This document shows positions 7,769 to 15,355 of a stretch of DNA of 16,309 nt, piece after piece. The notes under the pieces were generated by a model. The model was not told the origin of the DNA and ran no database searches. It saw only the letters and a program-made list of their open reading frames with translations. A program made the translations under genes and the position numbers. Every line of letters starts with the position of its first letter. The stretch's first letter is position 1. Source of the DNA: AL-N1 sp039178835 (GTDB lineage Bacteria; Chloroflexota; Chloroflexia; Chloroflexales; Roseiflexaceae); the NCBI GenBank assembly GCA_039178835.1, contig JBCDFA010000158.1, positions 1 through 16,309 on the forward strand, written 5' to 3'.

Positions 7769-8896
7769 ATGCCCTCACGTCCACCAGCACCCGCCCAGCC
7801 GAATCGCATTGTCTACATGGACACACTACGCGCATTCCTTATGATTTTAGGGGTGTTTTACCACGCTTCCCTGATCTACCGACTACGAACCGATAACCTG
7901 TGGCGGGTCAACAGCCCGGAAACCCATATTGCGTTTAACTACTTGTCAGAGTTCGTCCACAGTTTCAGGATGCCCGCATTCTTTATCATCGCAGGTTTCT
8001 TTGCGGCGATGCTTATCTCCAAGTACGGCGTATCCGTTTTTGCCCGTAACCGCTATGTACGTCTCGGTATTCCGCTACTTTTCTTTGGGCTAGCAGTCAA
8101 CCCCTTCATGGCGTTATCCAGTGCCAATGTCGACATGAGTCCCCTTAGCCCTGTGTATTGGATGAGCGGTGCCTGGCTGGCACATCTCTGGTTCCTGCAA
8201 AACCTAATTATCTATACCGTTGTTATCTTTTGTATCTATAAACTCTATCCACGTATTGAGCAGCACATCGAATGGATGGATCTCAACTATGGCTGGTTGA
8301 TGGTAATTTTTGCAACTTGGGGACTACTGTCATTCACGTCACATTTGGCCGGATGGGGCTTTATATATGGCGATAAGGGTGTAATTCGCTACTTCCCCTA
8401 CTTTGCTTTTGGGCTGGTCTGCTTCAAAAACAAACTTATCCCACGACACTTCATCAGACGCCGTGTCAATTATCTCATCGCCTTTGCTTTCCTCTTGGGC
8501 AGCGTGACGCTCAGAGAATATGCTTTCTGGCAAGCTATCGAAGGACCGCTGTTGAGCATGCATGGTCTGGCCTGTGCTGGTATTTTAATTCAAGTTTTCC
8601 AGTCACTTTCAGGTCTGTACAATCAGGTTATACGAGATATCTCTGATGCCTCGTATACTATCTATCTGCTCCATCAGCCACTGATCGTCTGGTTTGGCCA
8701 CCTTATCATTGATATCGAAATCAACATATTCGCCGAGTATCTTATTCTGACGATCTTTACCTGTCTGTTCTGTTTCTTCTTTCATCATGGCCTGGTGAAT
8801 AAGGTGCCATTACTTGCATTCTTGTTCAACGGCAAACCAATACCTGCCAAGAAGTCGCACATGCCCCAACCAGCCCATTCAACAGCCAGAATGTAA
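7769..8896 (+). CDS. OpgC-like membrane acyltransferase (acyltransferase family 3)
   Basis: This 375-residue polytopic membrane protein has about ten hydrophobic segments. It belongs to acyltransferase family 3, whose members add acyl groups (succinyl, acetyl) to extracytoplasmic glycans and other surface molecules. The start VYMDTLRAFLMILGVFYHAS (16-35) carries the conserved Arg (R21) and the His (H32) thought to be catalytic. SLIYR just after it, HSFRMPAFFIIAGFFAA (64-80) and RYVRLGIPLL (95-104) resemble OpgC/MdoC, the succinyltransferase of osmoregulated periplasmic glucans. SDASYTIYLLHQPLIV (292-307) is the usual late-helix motif of the family. GAGG lies seven bases before the ATG. The true acceptor is unknown; neighbouring glycan genes suggest a surface polysaccharide or glycolipid. 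A separate promoter for the next gene argues against a tight operon with it. Confidence 0.85.
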   Translation: MPSRPPAPAQPNRIVYMDTLRAFLMILGVFYHASLIYRLRTDNLWRVNSPETHIAFNYLSEFVHSFRMPAFFIIAGFFAAMLISKYGVSVFARNRYVRLGIPLLFFGLAVNPFMALSSANVDMSPLSPVYWMSGAWLAHLWFLQNLIIYTVVIFCIYKLYPRIEQHIEWMDLNYGWLMVIFATWGLLSFTSHLAGWGFIYGDKGVIRYFPYFAFGLVCFKNKLIPRHFIRRRVNYLIAFAFLLGSVTLREYAFWQAIEGPLLSMHGLACAGILIQVFQSLSGLYNQVIRDISDASYTIYLLHQPLIVWFGHLIIDIEINIFAEYLILTIFTCLFCFFFHHGLVNKVPLLAFLFNGKPIPAKKSHMPQPAHSTARM

Positions 8897-8922
8897 GTTT
8901 AGTGGTTGTGTGGCTATCGCGT

Positions 8923-8951
8923 TTGCAACAAGGCCAATAATCGCGTATCAT
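8923..8951 (+). promoter_or_regulatory. Candidate promoter of the GT39-like gene
   Basis: TTGCAA (8923-8928), a 17-base spacer and TATCAT (8946-8951) form a fair sigma70-type promoter in the 97-bp gap after the acyltransferase. Transcription would start near 8958, leaving a 36-base leader before ATG 8994. This also argues against a start inside the acyltransferase gene. Confidence 0.5.
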
Positions 8952-8993
8952 CCAGCGGCTACGATAGTATGTCAACACGAGATGAAGGATGGT

Positions 8994-11549
8994 ATGGCCG
9001 AAACGATAGTTTCACCCAGGACAAGCGTCCGCCGCTGGAGTGCACCGATCAGTCGCTTGATCACCTGGTCGCTTGCGTTACTCCTCGGCCTCGTCATCAC
9101 TGCGAATGGCGTTTTTCTGTTGGTTCACGGCTACCATCTGCTCAGTTATCCCTACCCGCTTGACTATGGTGAGGGTCCATTGCTGGCCCAGGTCGATCTG
9201 CTACGGCAGGGTACGCCTTTGTGGCAGTTGTACAGCGATCCGGCAGCCACGCCCTACGCGGTGGTCAACTACCCACCGTTCTACCATATCACTGCGTGGA
9301 TTGGGAGCACTATCGCCGGGCCTTTTACCGCTAATGGCCAACTCGACGCAACGTTGCTGGCGGGACGACTCGTCTCGCTGGTGTGCATGGTTGGTGCTGT
9401 TGCCGCGTTATGGGTGCTATCGAGTGGCGTGGGGCGTACCGAGACCTGGAGTACGCGGGTGCTGCGTGGTCTCATTGTGCTGGCCTTTGTGGCGCTCCCC
9501 ATCGTGCGGGAGTGGTCGGTGCTGATGCGGGTCGATATGCTGGGCGTCGCGCTGGGTCTGTGGGGACTGGTCATTGTGCAGCGCTATGAGGGGCGCAACG
9601 CCGTCCTCTGGGCTGTACCATTGATGCTGCTAAGTCTGTATGTCAAACCATCGCTGGTAGCTGCGCCTGCTGCTGCTGCGGTATGGTTGTTCTTCCGGGA
9701 TTGGCGACGGGCCATATTGTTTGCGGTGCTGCTTGGTGGGAGCGGCGGGGCTCTCTTTGGTCTGCTCCAACTCGCGAGTGGCGGCTGGTTCAACCTGCAT
9801 GTGGTGACGGCCAACGCCAATGAGTGGCAACTCGCCCTGGCCAATGGCTTCTGGGACGACCAACTCACGATTCACTGGCCACTGATCGTCGCGGCTGCGC
9901 TGAGCGCTGGAATTGCCTCCGTGTCACGGATCAACGGTACTGCACCGAAAGACAGTACGGCATCTATTACTATTCTGCTCCCCTTTTACTATACCCTTTT
10001 CGGCGCGATGACGGCGCTCGGTGTCGGCAAGGTGGGGGCCTATGTCAACTACTTCCTTGAGTTCTATGCCGGACTGATCTGGCTGGCAGCGTGTATTGCG
10101 AATGACGCGCTCACGAGAAACGATGAGTCTGCTCAACGCAGACAGGCCATCTGGTATTGGGGCGTGCTGCTGAGTCGCTGGGCCGTAGTGGTGATGGTGA
10201 TGGCCGGGCTGGTGCGCTACTACCCGACCTGGAGCGAGAATTATCTCAAGCTGGCCGGTATTATCGAGGGCGAGAACCCGCCACGTATTGCGTTTGGTTC
10301 ATACAGCGTCTGGCAGGACCTCCAGCGTGAACAGGCCATTCTGGAGACGATGGGGCGCATCAATGCGACAATGGTTGCGGAAGTGCAGGCCGCTGATGGG
10401 CCGATTTTTACCGACATTCCAGGGGTTGCAGCGCAGGCCGATCAGCTTGCACCACTTCAGGCGTTTGAGCACCGTCAACTCTACGATGTCGATGGGTGGG
10501 ATCAACACAGCTTGCTGCTCGATATGACCAACGGGCGGGTGCCACTGGTCGCGCTCGATTTTCTTGGCAACTGGCTCACCCCCGAGATGATTACAATGAT
10601 CACGCACCGTTACGCACAGGACGGCTCACGCGGCATCTATGATCTCTATCGTCCTGTCGATCCCGGACCACGCACAGCAACCGACATCACCTTTCCCAAC
10701 GGGCTACGCTTGAGCGGCTATCATCTTGCGCCATCGCCTGACAGTTCTGCGTATCACGGCGGCGAGCATGTCCTGCTCACACTCGTGTGGGAACGGCAAG
10801 GCCCCGTTGAAAACAGATCGTTCGAGGTTGTCACACAGATTACCGATGGCAACGGCGTGGTGCTTATGGAAGTGACCCGACCACTCGTGTACGACGCGCT
10901 ATCACCAGAAGCATGGCCAGAAGGCGTAGAAGTGCAGCATATGCAAGCAATTCCTTTACCATTCGAGATTCCCACACGCACATACGGACTGGCTGTTACG
11001 TTGCGGGAAGAAGGTCAGCCGGTTGCCACCCCGGAAGAGATCACGCAAATCGAAGTCGTGGAGCCAACCGGACGGTCCATCGGTGAACGCGGGTATTATG
11101 TTCCTGCGCCGTTCTTTGCAGAATGGCAAGAGTTGGGTGGTTTTGAAACGCTGGGTGATGCATTGATGCCGGCGGTGCCATTCGAGGGCTATGTGAGCCA
11201 ATGCTTTGTGCGGGGGTGCCTGCAACTGCGTGATGGTGTCGTTGAGCGCCTCCCGCTGGGCGAGATCATCCCGCTGGCCGATGTGGGCGCACCTGTGACG
11301 ACACCGCCCTACAGCTTACAGGAGCCTTTTCTGGAGTTCTGGCAAGCGAATGGCGGAGAAGAGCGCTTTGGTGAGCCGGTAAGCGATATGTTTGTGCGTG
11401 GCGACCGTGTGGTGCAGTACACTCAATATGCGCGGTTAGAGCGGTTGATTGATAGCGACATGGTGCAGATTGGACGTATCGGCGAGGATTTTCTGCGGTT
11501 ACCGGGTGGGGTGCCCTATCGCTGGCCTAACACCAATCAGGACCGCTGA
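8994..11549 (+). CDS. GT39-like membrane glycosyltransferase with C-terminal W-GG-FG repeats
   Basis: This 851-residue protein has four parts. Residues 22-410 are polytopic membrane with the GT-C signature DYGEG (57-61) just after the first helix and NYPPFYH (92-98), as in ArnT/PMT-type enzymes that use polyprenyl-phosphate sugars on the outer face of the membrane. Residues 420-555 are a soluble region. Residues 565-690 look like a beta-sandwich (FPNGLRLSGYHL, LTLVWERQG, VVTQITDGNGVVL). Two repeats follow at 707-750 (FFAEWQELGGFETLGDAL) and 779-820 (FLEFWQANGGEERFGEPV, VVQYTQYARLE), similar to LGFP-like surface repeats. The start at 8994 is chosen because GAAGGA lies four bases upstream and a promoter precedes it; the longer frame from 8814 overlaps the acyltransferase. 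The donor and acceptor are unknown. The gene ends 13 bp inside the convergent GNAT gene. Confidence 0.75.
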   Translation: MAETIVSPRTSVRRWSAPISRLITWSLALLLGLVITANGVFLLVHGYHLLSYPYPLDYGEGPLLAQVDLLRQGTPLWQLYSDPAATPYAVVNYPPFYHITAWIGSTIAGPFTANGQLDATLLAGRLVSLVCMVGAVAALWVLSSGVGRTETWSTRVLRGLIVLAFVALPIVREWSVLMRVDMLGVALGLWGLVIVQRYEGRNAVLWAVPLMLLSLYVKPSLVAAPAAAAVWLFFRDWRRAILFAVLLGGSGGALFGLLQLASGGWFNLHVVTANANEWQLALANGFWDDQLTIHWPLIVAAALSAGIASVSRINGTAPKDSTASITILLPFYYTLFGAMTALGVGKVGAYVNYFLEFYAGLIWLAACIANDALTRNDESAQRRQAIWYWGVLLSRWAVVVMVMAGLVRYYPTWSENYLKLAGIIEGENPPRIAFGSYSVWQDLQREQAILETMGRINATMVAEVQAADGPIFTDIPGVAAQADQLAPLQAFEHRQLYDVDGWDQHSLLLDMTNGRVPLVALDFLGNWLTPEMITMITHRYAQDGSRGIYDLYRPVDPGPRTATDITFPNGLRLSGYHLAPSPDSSAYHGGEHVLLTLVWERQGPVENRSFEVVTQITDGNGVVLMEVTRPLVYDALSPEAWPEGVEVQHMQAIPLPFEIPTRTYGLAVTLREEGQPVATPEEITQIEVVEPTGRSIGERGYYVPAPFFAEWQELGGFETLGDALMPAVPFEGYVSQCFVRGCLQLRDGVVERLPLGEIIPLADVGAPVTTPPYSLQEPFLEFWQANGGEERFGEPVSDMFVRGDRVVQYTQYARLERLIDSDMVQIGRIGEDFLRLPGGVPYRWPNTNQDR

Positions 11550-11989
11550 AGTGGTTTAATAAACGTGACAATGCGCTCGACCTCGCGAAAACCGACCTGA
11601 GTGTGGAAATCCTGGCTATCTACATTGTCGATCAAGGCATCTGATGCCAACTCAATGCAGCCCTTATCAAAGGCCCATTTCTCGGCGTGTTCAATCAGTT
11701 GTCGCCCAATGCCTGTACCACGGTAGACTTCTTCGACATAAATGCCCTCAACAAATCCGACTGGTTGTCTGGTCGCACCTGGCACATAATCATAGCGTAG
11801 GGAGAGTTGTATAAAGGCGATGGCATATTGATTTTCATCACGAATGAGAAAGAGATCTTCTTTGGGTGAGGCAATACTTTTCCGCAAAGCCATAGTAATC
11901 TCTTCAAGTGACTCGTCAGGCCAGAGTTTGTTCGCAAGGTTCTGTAGTTCAGGTAGCTCCTTACGCGTGGCTTGAATAATATCCGTCAT
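11537..11989 (-). CDS. GNAT acetyltransferase resembling aminoglycoside 6'-N-acetyltransferases
   Basis: This 150-residue single GNAT domain transfers acetyl from acetyl-CoA to an amine. Motif A is YRGTGIGRQL (89-98), the pyrophosphate loop. The pattern LWPDES (22-27), LRYDYVPG (64-71), FVEGIYVEEVYRG (79-91), ELASDALIDN (113-122), FHTQVGF (128-134) and VERIVTFIKPL (137-147) closely follows the AAC(6')-I branch of aminoglycoside acetyltransferases. Chromosomal relatives often have other natural substrates, so resistance is not implied. It is the last gene of the rmlD operon: ATG 11987-11989 is 8 bp after the stop of the glycosyltransferase gene, with its AGGGGG ribosome site overlapping that stop. 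A role in modifying an amino sugar of the same glycan is possible. Its 3' end overlaps the convergent GT39-like gene by 13 bp. Confidence 0.82.
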   Translation of the reverse strand: MTDIIQATRKELPELQNLANKLWPDESLEEITMALRKSIASPKEDLFLIRDENQYAIAFIQLSLRYDYVPGATRQPVGFVEGIYVEEVYRGTGIGRQLIEHAEKWAFDKGCIELASDALIDNVDSQDFHTQVGFREVERIVTFIKPLQRS

Positions 11990-11997
11990 GACACCCC

Positions 11998-13764
11998 CTA
12001 CTGTTTACGCGCTGTCTCAATCATCTCCACAGGACGTGGCGCATTTAACCCTTGATATTTCCCCAGGATGGCATTCCGGCGCACTTTGAGCACATCCTGC
12101 AAGTTACGTAACGAGTCGCGCATCGGATCGACTTTGGTCTCGGTGCCATAACGCCACAACACCGGCACTTCGGCGATCCGGTACCCGCGATGTCGCGCTA
12201 AAAACAGGATCTCGACATCATATGCGGTCACAGCAGCACCTGTGATAGGTTGTGCGTTGTCACCGTAAATCCGTACACGATGGAAGAGATCAAGCGCAAC
12301 GCTACGCCGAAATCCCTTAAAACCACACTGTGTATCCTGAATACCACCAATCGCCACGATCTGCACAATCATATTGAAGATACGCCCCATCATATGCCGA
12401 TACCACGGCTCACCCAATCTCCTCGCTCCAAGCCCTTCACGTGAGCCAATCGCCACATCATAGCCACCATCGAGATAGCGCTGGAGCTTTTCCCACTCCT
12501 CAATAGGCACAGCGAGATCTGCATCGCAGAGCAACACATACTCGCCATGCGACGCAAGCACACCCGCTCGCACAGCAAACCCTTTGCCACGATGATCAAG
12601 CTGCAACAGTCTCACATCATCGCGATGCTCGGTCAGCTGCTCGGTCAGTTGCGCCGTTCGGTCGGTGCTCCCATCATCAGCAATAATAACCTCGAACGAG
12701 TACGGCTGGTGATCGAGATAGGCCAGAATCTGCTTGAGCGTATCCGGCAATCGAAGCTCTTCATTGTACGCTGGAACGATAATCGAGAGCGTAGGTTGAT
12801 GAGTTGGATGGTTCACAATAGATGCTCCTACAACATCAGCGTTGTAACTACTGGAAGATATGACATGATCGTGTGCATAACGTTTGTGGATGAAGGATGG
12901 AAGAACACGTATACTATCAAACTGACCACGGAGGCGGGCCCGAGCGGCTGACTCACGGATATGCCAGAGTGAGTGAACCGCAAAGCCGAGTTGGGACCAG
13001 ATCAGAGCCGGCCAGTGACGGCGAATGTGGTTGGATGGCATGTTCTTGGCCCATACCAGTGGAAAGTTGCGCCCACAATAGTAACTGGCTAGCGTTCCTC
13101 CACTGGTTGCGCTCAGCTTATGATACACCACCGCCTGTGGAACGTAAACGGTACGATGGCCACGCAATCGCGCACGAATGTTCAGATCAACGTCCTCACA
13201 GTACATCCCCAGGTCTTCATCAAAAACCTGGTCTCCCACAGCAAGCTCCATCAGTGTGTCGCGGCGGTAGGCTGCCGCACCAGCACACGGGCCAAAGACC
13301 TCCTCGACCGCATCGTACTGGCCAATGTCACGCTGCCAGACACCGCGACTCCCTGGTACACCATCTGCACGATAAAAGTCGCCAGTCGAGTGAATATGGT
13401 CGCGTCGATCAAACAACAAGAGCTTGCTGGCGGCAAAATCGAACTGGGGGAAGCGCTCCAAAGCACCAATGAGATATTCGAGCCAGCGTGAATGTACTTC
13501 AGTATCATTGTTTAACAGCACAACATACTCACCATTTGTCGCCTGAATACCAGCATTGACGGTGGCAATAAATCCACGATTCTCCGGCATCGCCAGAACT
13601 CGCACCTCGGGGTAATCACGAGACAACAAAGCACACGAGTTATCGGTTGAGCCATCATCAACCACTACCGTGTTGAAATCATGGCGGGTTTGCTGGCGTA
13701 GTGCATCCAGACAGGTCGGCAGATAGGTACTACCGTTGTAATTTGGAATAATAACGTTGATCAT
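11998..13764 (-). CDS. Bifunctional glycosyltransferase: two fused GT2 domains
   Basis: Two family-2 glycosyltransferase domains share one 588-residue chain. The N-domain (1-270) resembles rhamnosyltransferase/WbbL-type enzymes: IIPNYNGS (5-12), VVDDGSTD (34-41), LLNNDTEV (83-90, metal/nucleotide site) and CEDVDLNIR (189-197). The C-domain (325-560) resembles dolichyl-phosphate glucosyltransferase (ALG5/GtrB type): SIIVPAYNEE (327-336), IADDGSTDRT (361-370), HRGKGFAVRAG (391-401), CDADLAVP (413-420) and GIQDTQCGFKGF (474-485). A variable linker (about 280-322) lacks long hydrophobic helices. The likely job is one enzyme adding a sugar to a polyprenyl phosphate and another extending a glycan; this is inference. 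ATG 13762-13764 overlaps the rmlD stop by four bases (ATGA), so the two are translationally coupled. A pattern so consistent through both halves argues against a sequencing fusion. Confidence 0.87.
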   Translation of the reverse strand: MINVIIPNYNGSTYLPTCLDALRQQTRHDFNTVVVDDGSTDNSCALLSRDYPEVRVLAMPENRGFIATVNAGIQATNGEYVVLLNNDTEVHSRWLEYLIGALERFPQFDFAASKLLLFDRRDHIHSTGDFYRADGVPGSRGVWQRDIGQYDAVEEVFGPCAGAAAYRRDTLMELAVGDQVFDEDLGMYCEDVDLNIRARLRGHRTVYVPQAVVYHKLSATSGGTLASYYCGRNFPLVWAKNMPSNHIRRHWPALIWSQLGFAVHSLWHIRESAARARLRGQFDSIRVLPSFIHKRYAHDHVISSSSYNADVVGASIVNHPTHQPTLSIIVPAYNEELRLPDTLKQILAYLDHQPYSFEVIIADDGSTDRTAQLTEQLTEHRDDVRLLQLDHRGKGFAVRAGVLASHGEYVLLCDADLAVPIEEWEKLQRYLDGGYDVAIGSREGLGARRLGEPWYRHMMGRIFNMIVQIVAIGGIQDTQCGFKGFRRSVALDLFHRVRIYGDNAQPITGAAVTAYDVEILFLARHRGYRIAEVPVLWRYGTETKVDPMRDSLRNLQDVLKVRRNAILGKYQGLNAPRPVEMIETARKQ

Positions 13765-14600
13765 AACGACATGTTCAGCTGCTCAATATACTGACGAACC
13801 GCTTCTGGCCATGGTCGCAAACGAATGCCCAAGGCCGCTGCTGCGATGTTATCCAGTGGTGAGTAGGGTGGCACCACACTGTCGCGTTTGTAGTCTTGTA
13901 GCGCTATTGGCTTTAGTGTTGTTTGTATGCCTGCAATCTCCATAATCATCTGAGCAAATTCATACCGTGAGCACGCGCCATCATTGACAACGTGATACGT
14001 CCCATAGCACGATGTCTCAATTAGTTGGGCGATAGCGGCAGCGGCATCAACCGTGTAGGTAGGGCTCCCAACCTCATCCGCGACCATCGCAAGCTCATCG
14101 CGCTCACGTGCGAGACGCAAAACGGTGCGAACAAAGTTCCGTTCGCCCCCAAACAACCATGTCACACGCACAATATAAAATTGTTGTAGTAGTTCTCGCA
14201 CCACTTGTTCACCGCCCCACTTGGACCAGCCATAGGGATTGATCGGTGCAGCAGCATCATACTCGACGTATGGGCGCTCTGCTTGGCCATCAAACACCTC
14301 GTTGGTGCTGACATACACCAGTTTTGCTCTAAGTTGTTGGCAGGCCAGCGCGACGTATTTTGTTCCCAACGTGTTCACTCGATAGGCGCGTTGTGGGTCT
14401 CGTGCACAGCCATCGACGTTGGTGTACGCGGCAGGGTGCACAATAACATCGGCTTTGGTAGCGGCCAGACGTTCGATGGCCTCCGGGTGTTCGAGATCGC
14501 AATCATCCCGTCCCAGCGCGATAACCTCGTGCGTTGTTCCGAGCGTTATTTGAAGATCTTGTCCAAATTGGCCGTGTGCGCCAGTAATTACAATTCGCAT
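13761..14600 (-). CDS. rmlD: dTDP-4-dehydrorhamnose reductase
   Basis: This 279-residue short-chain dehydrogenase reduces dTDP-4-keto-L-rhamnose to dTDP-L-rhamnose with NAD(P)H, the last step of dTDP-rhamnose synthesis in the cytosol. Seen motifs are ITGAHGQFGQDL (5-16, nucleotide-binding glycine loop), HPAAYTNVDGC (55-65), STNEVFDG (98-105, usually STDYVFDG), NPYGWSK with catalytic Y123 and K127, and VRVTWLFG (144-151). The start at 14600 follows AGGGA by about nine bases and a good promoter at 14637-14665; an in-frame extension to 14954 runs through intergenic repeats and is rejected. rmlA, rmlB and rmlC are not in the window. The downstream GT2 fusion, overlapped by ATGA, probably uses the product. 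The Asp-to-Asn and Tyr-to-Glu changes in the STDYVFDG motif leave room for a related sugar. Confidence 0.88.
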   Translation of the reverse strand: MRIVITGAHGQFGQDLQITLGTTHEVIALGRDDCDLEHPEAIERLAATKADVIVHPAAYTNVDGCARDPQRAYRVNTLGTKYVALACQQLRAKLVYVSTNEVFDGQAERPYVEYDAAAPINPYGWSKWGGEQVVRELLQQFYIVRVTWLFGGERNFVRTVLRLARERDELAMVADEVGSPTYTVDAAAAIAQLIETSCYGTYHVVNDGACSRYEFAQMIMEIAGIQTTLKPIALQDYKRDSVVPPYSPLDNIAAAALGIRLRPWPEAVRQYIEQLNMSL

Positions 14601-14636
14601 AAGCGCTTTCCCTAGTGCATCTATACCTAATCGCCT

Positions 14637-14665
14637 ATGATAGAAGATTGATAGAATGACGTCAA
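14637..14665 (-). promoter_or_regulatory. Promoter of the rmlD-GT2-GNAT operon
   Basis: On the minus strand TTGACG (14660-14665), a 17-base spacer and TATCAT (14637-14642) each match the sigma70 consensus at five of six positions. Transcription would start near 14630, about 30 bases before the rmlD ATG, which also supports that start. Confidence 0.65.
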
Positions 14666-14722
14666 ATGGGGGAGCGAGCGAGAGCGACAGAGCGGTTGAG
14701 CAACAGAGCGATGGAGCGATTT

Positions 14723-14750
14723 GATAGTTGCCTGAGCCTGTCGAAGGCAA
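14723..14750 (+). repeat. CCTGAGC-TGTCGAAGG hairpin repeat, copy 1
   Basis: A 28-base sequence identical to 14892-14919. Its core is CCTGAGCCTGTCGAAGG, bounded by TTGCCT and AGGCAA, which pair as a six-base stem. This core is a familiar dispersed intergenic hairpin in many bacterial genomes. Confidence 0.75.
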
Positions 14751-14777
14751 TTTGGAGCAGGTAGCGGAGAACAGTTT

Positions 14778-14801
14778 GTAGCGGCGGTTTGCAACCGCCG
14801 T
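14778..14801 (+). repeat. GCGGCGGTT-AACCGCCG hairpin repeat, copy 1
   Basis: CGGCGGTTTGCAACCGCCG (14782-14800) is a perfect eight-base stem with a three-base loop. It recurs at 14977-14995 with one change, in the loop. Confidence 0.75.
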
Positions 14802-14891
14802 CTGGTACAAGGATAGAACGAAGTAGCGATGCACAAAGCGCAATGAAACGATTGAGCGGCAGAGCGAAGAGCGAAAGCACGCGGGGCAGTG

Positions 14892-14919
14892 GATAGTTGC
14901 CTGAGCCTGTCGAAGGCAA
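14892..14919 (+). repeat. CCTGAGC-TGTCGAAGG hairpin repeat, copy 2
   Basis: Identical over 28 bases to 14723-14750, 169 bases downstream, and again preceded by a GAGCG/GAAGAG purine tract. Confidence 0.75.
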
Positions 14920-14972
14920 CGCGGAGCGGTGGAGCAATCTGAGCGGTAGAACACTTGCCTCTTGAAGTCAAT

Positions 14973-14996
14973 GTAGCGGCGGTTTACAACCGCCGT
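14973..14996 (+). repeat. GCGGCGGTT-AACCGCCG hairpin repeat, copy 2
   Basis: CGGCGGTTTACAACCGCCG (14977-14995) is the second copy of the perfect eight-base stem. It is 195 bases from copy 1, so the two modules differ by 26 bases and are not a simple tandem duplication. Confidence 0.75.
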
Positions 14997-15027
14997 GCCC
15001 TGCCGAATGTAAAACGTGATTGCACGC

Positions 15028-15048
15028 CGCCTTCGACAAGCTCAGGCG
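15028..15048 (-). repeat. CCTGAGC-TGTCGAAGG hairpin repeat, inverted copy 3
   Basis: On the minus strand the core reads CCTGAGCTTGTCGAAGG, 16 of 17 identical to the two direct copies. The flanks are CGCC/GGCG instead of TTGCCT/AGGCAA, so the stem pairing is kept while its sequence differs. Confidence 0.7.
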
Positions 15049-15355
15049 ACAGCCACCCCTTTGCACCCAGCTGGCAGCGCTGCGCCCGCCAGACCACCCG
15101 CAAAGCATGCCTGTTGTTCAAGGAGCCAGTTCACAGGGAGGCGCATACTGCTTGACTGTCCAAAGAGGTCTAGGAGTGCCTTGCCAGCCCCATTACACAG
15201 AACCTAGTGCAGACAGTTTGCAACTACCACCAGCAGCATGTGCAGGTCCCCAGGGCGCCGCGCTTGGGCCGGGGGGGCTGGGCATCGGCACGCCCCGACG
15301 AAAAACTATTACGAACAACTGCTTGCCTTTAATACAGGGGGAATAGGGGTTATAT

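Noticed and set aside
7612..7896. A 94-codon frame just before the acyltransferase
   Set aside because: It overlaps the start of the acyltransferase by 128 bases in another frame and resembles nothing known.
8814..8993. Extension of the GT39-like protein into the acyltransferase gene
   Set aside because: A promoter and a ribosome site favour ATG 8994, and the extension has no transmembrane or signal character.
12897..13472. A 191-codon plus-strand frame
   Set aside because: It is antisense to the GT2 fusion, whose motifs are continuous across the same region.
14723..14919. Possible CRISPR array from the two identical 28-base repeats
   Set aside because: There are only two direct copies, 169 bases apart, with a non-spacer-like interval and an inverted third copy; no cas gene is present.
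14601..14954. 118-codon N-terminal extension of RmlD
   Set aside because: It is translated hairpin repeats, and the promoter at 14637-14665 lies inside it.
15020..15346. A 108-codon frame in the GC-rich block
   Set aside because: It begins inside a dispersed hairpin repeat and has proline-rich, low-complexity composition without a ribosome site.
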